A stretch of DNA of 18,704 bases from Burkholderiales bacterium (GTDB lineage Bacteria; Pseudomonadota; Gammaproteobacteria; Burkholderiales; SG8-41), in the NCBI GenBank assembly GCA_019746155.1, contig JAIESJ010000267.1:1-18704 (forward strand), given 5' to 3'. Positions 15,523 to 18,704 of the stretch are shown piece by piece; the first letter of the stretch is position 1; each line of letters opens with the position of its first letter. The notes beneath the pieces are model-generated. The model was not told the DNA's origin. It saw only the letters and a list, made by a program, of their open reading frames with translations, and made no database searches. Made by a program: the position numbers and the translations under genes.

Positions 15523-16488
15523 TTACCGCTTACTCGTCTTCTCGAGCGCGGCGAGGATGGCCGCTGCGCCCCGCGCCCTGAGTTTTTCCGCCAGCGCAAT
15601 GCCGAGCGCCTCAGGTTCGGCGGCCGGTCCTTCCAGCTCCGCGCTTACGAGCTGTTTGCCGTCGGGCGAACCGACGAAGCCGCGCAGCCGCAGCCGGTCG
15701 CCGCTGATTTCCGCGAAACCGCCGAGCGGCACGTTGCAGCTGCCGGCGAGCGAACGCGACAATGCGCGTTCCGCGCTCACGCACGAAGCGGTGGTACGAT
15801 GGTTGAGGGGAGCAAGCAGCCGGATAAGGTCTTCGCGCCCGCTGCGGCACTCCAGGCCGAGCGCGCCCTGGCCCACCGCCGGCAGGCTTTCTTCGGGCGT
15901 GAGCAGCGCGGTAATGCGCTCTTCCAGATCGAGGCGCTTCAATCCTGCCGCGGCGAGGATGATGGCGTCGTACTGCCCTTCGTCGAGCTTCCTCAGCCGG
16001 GTCTGGACGTTGCCGCGCAGCGGTTCGATCACGAGCTGCGGATAGCGGGCGCGCAACTGGCTCTCGCGGCGCAGGCTGGAGGTGCCGACGCGGCTTCCGG
16101 CCGGCAGTTCGCCAAGACGCCGGTAGCGGCCGGAAACGAAGGCGTCGCGCGGGTCGGCGCGCTCGGTGATGGCGGCGAGCGTGAATCCCGGCGGCAGACT
16201 CATCGGCACGTCCTTCACCGAGTGCACGGCAATATCGGCGCGGCCCTGCGCGAGCGCGTCCTCGAGCTCCTTGACGAACAGCCCCTTGCCGCCGATCTTG
16301 GCGAGCGAGGTGCCGAGCTTGCGGTCACCCTCGGTCGTCATGCCGAGAATCGAGATTTCGATTCGTGGGTATAATGCCGCAAGCCGCGCCTGGACATGAC
16401 GCGCCTGCCACATGGCGAGCGCGCTCGCGCGCGAGGCAATCACCACGCGCTCGGGAAGCGCTCCTGCCGCGGCATTGACTATCATCAT
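15523..16488 (-). CDS. hemC: Hydroxymethylbilane synthase (porphobilinogen deaminase)
   Basis: HemC joins four porphobilinogen molecules into hydroxymethylbilane. From the ATG at 16488 the product is 321 aa (E. coli 313). It shows [19 protein letters not shown] (15-33), [20 protein letters not shown] (67-86), [16 protein letters not shown] (87-102) with the catalytic Asp93, [13 protein letters not shown] (133-145), and [15 protein letters not shown] (246-260) with the dipyrromethane-cofactor Cys251. A second ATG at 16485 is an alternative start. An open frame further upstream (to 16641) is read-through into the divergent gene's coding region. The start overlaps that of the plus-strand thioredoxin-like gene by 2 bp. 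Confidence 0.96.
   Translation of the reverse strand: MMIVNAAAGALPERVVIASRASALAMWQARHVQARLAALYPRIEISILGMTTEGDRKLGTSLAKIGGKGLFVKELEDALAQGRADIAVHSVKDVPMSLPPGFTLAAITERADPRDAFVSGRYRRLGELPAGSRVGTSSLRRESQLRARYPQLVIEPLRGNVQTRLRKLDEGQYDAIILAAAGLKRLDLEERITALLTPEESLPAVGQGALGLECRSGREDLIRLLAPLNHRTTASCVSAERALSRSLAGSCNVPLGGFAEISGDRLRLRGFVGSPDGKQLVSAELEGPAAEPEALGIALAEKLRARGAAAILAALEKTSKR
16370..16375 (+). promoter_or_regulatory. Candidate -10 box (TATAAT) for the thioredoxin-like gene
   Basis: A perfect TATAAT lies on the plus strand inside the hemC coding region, 112 bp upstream of the thioredoxin-like start. The -35 region at the proper spacing is poor (GAATCG). If used, it would give a leader of about 105 nt antisense to the start of hemC. 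It could also be chance. Confidence 0.3.
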
Positions 16489-16990
16489 GATATTTAAAGA
16501 ATTCGTCGGACGCGCCTGGATCGCTGCGATTTTAGCATGCGCAGCGGCTGCCGCCGGCGCACAAACCGGGAATGAGCTGCGCTTTGCCGGCGATCTGGCC
16601 GTAGTCGCCAAGGAAGCGCGTGCGCGCCGCATGCCCATCATGATCGCCTTTACCCAGGCGGACTGTAAGTACTGTCATGCCGCCAAGCGCGATTACCTGA
16701 TCCCAATGCAGAACAGCGCCGACCTGCGCGACAAGGTCATCATCCGCGAAGTCGATGTCGACAGCAGTGCCACACTGCGCGATTTCGAGGGACGGACAAT
16801 CACCCAGAGCGAATTCTCGAAACGCTACCAGGTGAAACGGGTACCCACGGTGATCGTGGTGGACGACATAGGCAAGCCGCTCGCATCGCCCATCGTCGGC
16901 CTGATGGCGGCCGATTTTTACAGCCTGTATCTGCAGCAGGCGATCGAGGAAGGGCTGTACAGCCTGCGCAGCGCACGCCGCCAGGACTAG
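16487..16990 (+). CDS. Periplasmic thioredoxin-fold protein with CKYC motif (SoxW-like)
   Basis: The product is 167 aa. A signal peptide covers about residues 1-25 (hydrophobic core [15 protein letters not shown]); the ILAC at 15-18 is a borderline lipobox, so a lipoprotein is possible. The thioredoxin-like domain has [20 protein letters not shown] with Cys60 and Cys63, and the cis-proline loop [13 protein letters not shown] with Pro120. This resembles SoxW/thioredoxin_2-type periplasmic reductants, but no sox genes are present in the window. Start: the ATG at 16487 begins the signal peptide and overlaps the divergent hemC start; a TTG 12 bp upstream is in frame. No ribosome binding site is visible. 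It converges on algR. Confidence 0.87.
   Translation: MIFKEFVGRAWIAAILACAAAAAGAQTGNELRFAGDLAVVAKEARARRMPIMIAFTQADCKYCHAAKRDYLIPMQNSADLRDKVIIREVDVDSSATLRDFEGRTITQSEFSKRYQVKRVPTVIVVDDIGKPLASPIVGLMAADFYSLYLQQAIEEGLYSLRSARRQD
16529..16537 (-). promoter_or_regulatory. Candidate extended -10 promoter of the hemC operon
   Basis: On the minus strand TGCTAAAAT (16537-16529) is a TGn-extended -10 box, 40 bp upstream of the hemC ATG, predicting a leader of roughly 35 nt. No -35 with proper spacing is seen, as is usual for extended -10 promoters. It lies in the signal-peptide coding part of the divergent thioredoxin-like gene. Confidence 0.5.
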
Positions 16991-17133
16991 AATCTATCGG
17001 CGCCCCGGCGCGCAAGCGCAGCCTCCCCTGGCCGGATGCCGTTGCGCGCGAACCGCTTCGGCCACGGCCGACACGGCGCCGACTGCGATGCGGATGAAGC
17101 CGCTGCGGGCGAGATGCCGGAACAGGGCTGCCA

Positions 17134-17886
17134 CTACCGCCCCAGTTCCCTGACGATGTGCTGCTGGCGCCTGCTTACCACGATCTTCTCGTCACAGCCT
17201 TCGAGCAGCACGACCCATTGCCCCTCTTCGCCTTCGGCACGCTCGAAGCCGCGGACCGCGTCGCGCGCCACCAGGCAGTTGCGGTGCACGCGTACAAAAC
17301 GCCCGCCATATTCCTGCTCCAGTCTGGTGAGCGACTCCTCGATCAGGTACTCGCGCTGTGCGGTTCGCGCCGTCACGTATTTGAGCTCGGCTTTGAGGTA
17401 GACCACGTCGCCGATGGGAATCAGGTGGACTTTGCCGCGTTCCTGCGCGCTCAGGAAAGCGCGCGCCTGCGGCTGCAGTTCGCGCAGCACGCCGGGACCT
17501 GGCGGCTTGGCCGAACGCGCGCGAGCGAGTGCCTCCTGCAGACGCGCGGCGCGGATCGGCTTCAACAGATAATCGACCGCGTGCACTTCAAAAGCGCGGA
17601 GGGCGTAGGCGTCGTAGGCGGTGGTGAAGATCACCGCCGGCGGGTGCTCGAGTTTTTGCAGGTGCTGCGCGGCCTCGATGCCGTCCATCTCGGGCATGCG
17701 GATGTCGAGCAGCACCACGTCAGCGGTCCGGGATGACAGCAGCCCCAGCGCCGCGCGGCCGTTGGCCGCCTCGCCCACAATATCGAGTGGAACGCCCTGC
17801 GCGCAATCGGCAAGCAGGTCGCGCAGGCGGCTTCGGGCCGGCGCTTCGTCATCGACGATCACCACTCGCAAGGGCCGCTCGCTCAT
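17134..17886 (-). CDS. algR: LytTR-family response regulator (AlgR type)
   Basis: The product is 250 aa. The receiver domain (about 5-122) has the acidic pair Asp12-Asp13 (VIVDDEAPAR), the phospho-acceptor Asp61 (VVLLDIRMPEMDG), TTAYDAYALRAFEVHAVDYL and the conserved Lys109 (LLKPI). A linker leads to a LytTR DNA-binding domain (about 150-248; GDVVYLKAELKYVTART, then RVHRNCLVAR). In pseudomonads AlgR controls alginate, twitching and other surface traits; targets here are unknown. Its ATG overlaps the TGA of the upstream sensor gene (ATGA), so the pair is coupled. The algZ-algR pair beside hemC is a conserved arrangement in beta- and gammaproteobacteria. Confidence 0.94.
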   Translation of the reverse strand: MSERPLRVVIVDDEAPARSRLRDLLADCAQGVPLDIVGEAANGRAALGLLSSRTADVVLLDIRMPEMDGIEAAQHLQKLEHPPAVIFTTAYDAYALRAFEVHAVDYLLKPIRAARLQEALARARSAKPPGPGVLRELQPQARAFLSAQERGKVHLIPIGDVVYLKAELKYVTARTAQREYLIEESLTRLEQEYGGRFVRVHRNCLVARDAVRGFERAEGEEGQWVVLLEGCDEKIVVSRRQQHIVRELGR

Positions 17887-18704
17887 GACTCGCGGCCCTT
17901 TATGTACGGCATCACAATATGCACTTGGTAGGTGTCATCAGCCACCCTCGTCACGAGAGCGGCTTCGGCGTCGAAGTGGAGTTGCAGCCGCTCGCGGATG
18001 TTGCCGAGCGCCATTTTGTTGCCGGCATGATGGTTGCCCTCGTGGCGATAGGGATTGCGCAGCACGGCATGCACCTGCTCCCGCGCGGCGTAGATGTCGA
18101 TGCTGATGACGCCGGGCTCGCTGCGCGGTTCGATACCGTGATAGACCGCATTCTCGAGCAGCGGCTGCAGCACCAGCGGCGGGATCAGTGCGTCCCGCGG
18201 CATCTTGTCGACATGCCACTCGACCTTGAGCCGCTCGCCCAGGCGCAGCTGTTCCAGATCGAGATACTGTCGGCACAGCTCGACTTCGCGCGCGAGCGGC
18301 GTCAATTCGAGATTGTCCGCCATCAGCACCCGGAACAGGTCAGACATGTCTTCGAGCGCGACCTCGGCGCGCTTCGGGTCCTGGCGTATCAGCGACAGCA
18401 CGGCGTTGATGCTGTTGAACAGGAAATGCGGCCGGATACGGGCCTGCAGCGCCTGCAGCCGCGCTTCCGACAGCGCCGGCGACAGCGCGCGGCCGCGCAG
18501 GTCGAAGTAGACAAGCAGCGTCACCGTGACGATGAACACCAGCAGCCAATAGCGTTCCAGCGGCGCCGAATCCAGCACAATCAGTGGCCGGCCGGCCACA
18601 TAGAGCAGGGCCGTGAGCGCCAGCTCGAGCACGATCACCGCCAGGACGCCGAGATAATACGGCAGCCGGTTAAGCAGGCTGTTGAGCGCCATCAGAACAA
18701 CCAG
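17883..18704 (-). CDS. algZ: AlgZ/FimS-type sensor histidine kinase, 5' end cut by window edge
   Basis: The frame is open to the window edge, with four codons (CTG GTT GTT CTG) before the ATG at 18692. Relatives have about 350 residues and extra N-terminal membrane segments, so the true start probably lies outside the window. Visible parts are membrane segments near LPYYLGVLAVIVLELALTAL and RYWLLVFIVTVTLLVYF. A His_kinase domain follows with the phospho-acceptor motif RPHFLFNSINAVLSLIRQ, then an ATPase domain with PLLENAVYHGI (N box) and NKMALGNIRERLQLHF. The glycine box is weak, as is normal in AlgZ. It is translationally coupled to algR. Confidence 0.9.
   Translation of the reverse strand: MVVLMALNSLLNRLPYYLGVLAVIVLELALTALLYVAGRPLIVLDSAPLERYWLLVFIVTVTLLVYFDLRGRALSPALSEARLQALQARIRPHFLFNSINAVLSLIRQDPKRAEVALEDMSDLFRVLMADNLELTPLAREVELCRQYLDLEQLRLGERLKVEWHVDKMPRDALIPPLVLQPLLENAVYHGIEPRSEPGVISIDIYAAREQVHAVLRNPYRHEGNHHAGNKMALGNIRERLQLHFDAEAALVTRVADDTYQVHIVMPYIKGRES

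Noticed and set aside
15500..16045. Long plus-strand open frames opposite hemC, and similar long frames opposite accC, gcvT, hemX and hemY
   Set aside because: They are mirror frames of strongly recognisable minus-strand genes in GC-rich DNA, with Arg/Ala/Ser-rich nonsense translations.

Overview
The window is about 62% GC, gene-dense and chromosomal in character. It looks betaproteobacterial, closest in style to the Nitrosomonadales/Rhodocyclales group. The reasons are gene order (cutA-dsbD-tlpA, aroQ-accB-accC-prmA plus a zinc-ribbon DUF3426 gene, algZ-algR next to hemC-hemD-hemX-hemY), the two-subunit type of glycine decarboxylase, and a tandem glycine riboswitch ahead of gcvT. This assignment is inference from synteny and protein character; no database was searched. 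Almost every gene is on the minus strand; only a ferredoxin-reductase-like gene (11020-12039) and a periplasmic thioredoxin-like gene (16487-16990) are on the plus strand.

Layout in the direction of minus-strand transcription, right to left. At 18704-17134 lie the 5'-truncated AlgZ-type sensor kinase and its LytTR regulator AlgR, overlapping by ATGA. A plus-strand thioredoxin-like gene follows, and its start codon overlaps that of the divergent hemC. Next is the tetrapyrrole cluster hemC-hemD-hemX-hemY (16488-12256), making uroporphyrinogen III from porphobilinogen, plus two membrane proteins of the haem region. The plus-strand CDP-glucoseen-reductase-like flavoprotein converges on hemY and diverges from an atypical SDR-fold gene. 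That SDR gene begins a tight run SDR-cutA-dsbD-tlpA (10960-7319) concerned with metal tolerance and periplasmic thiol redox. A 328-bp gene-free stretch precedes aroQ-accB-accC-prmA-DUF3426 (6990-2646): shikimate pathway, the biotin carrier and biotin carboxylase of acetyl-CoA carboxylase, L11 methylation and a zinc-ribbon membrane protein. Finally a strong promoter, tandem glycine riboswitch and intrinsic terminator control gcvT-gcvH-gcvPA (2324 to the left edge), the glycine cleavage operon; gcvPA is cut by the window end.

Most of the window is ordinary housekeeping sequence. I found no prophage, insertion sequence, CRISPR array, tRNA, rRNA or defence system. The least explained signal is a family of three intergenic elements (743-844, 4527-4614, 5985-6069), all inside minus-strand operons. 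Each has two inward-facing arms of strictly 7-bp-phased degenerate units (GTGAAAC-like on the left, CTTTCAC-like on the right) around unrelated cores. Two of them overlap the stop codon of the upstream gene. Other points worth checking are the overlapping divergent starts of hemC and the thioredoxin gene, and a first riboswitch aptamer with a degenerate core.
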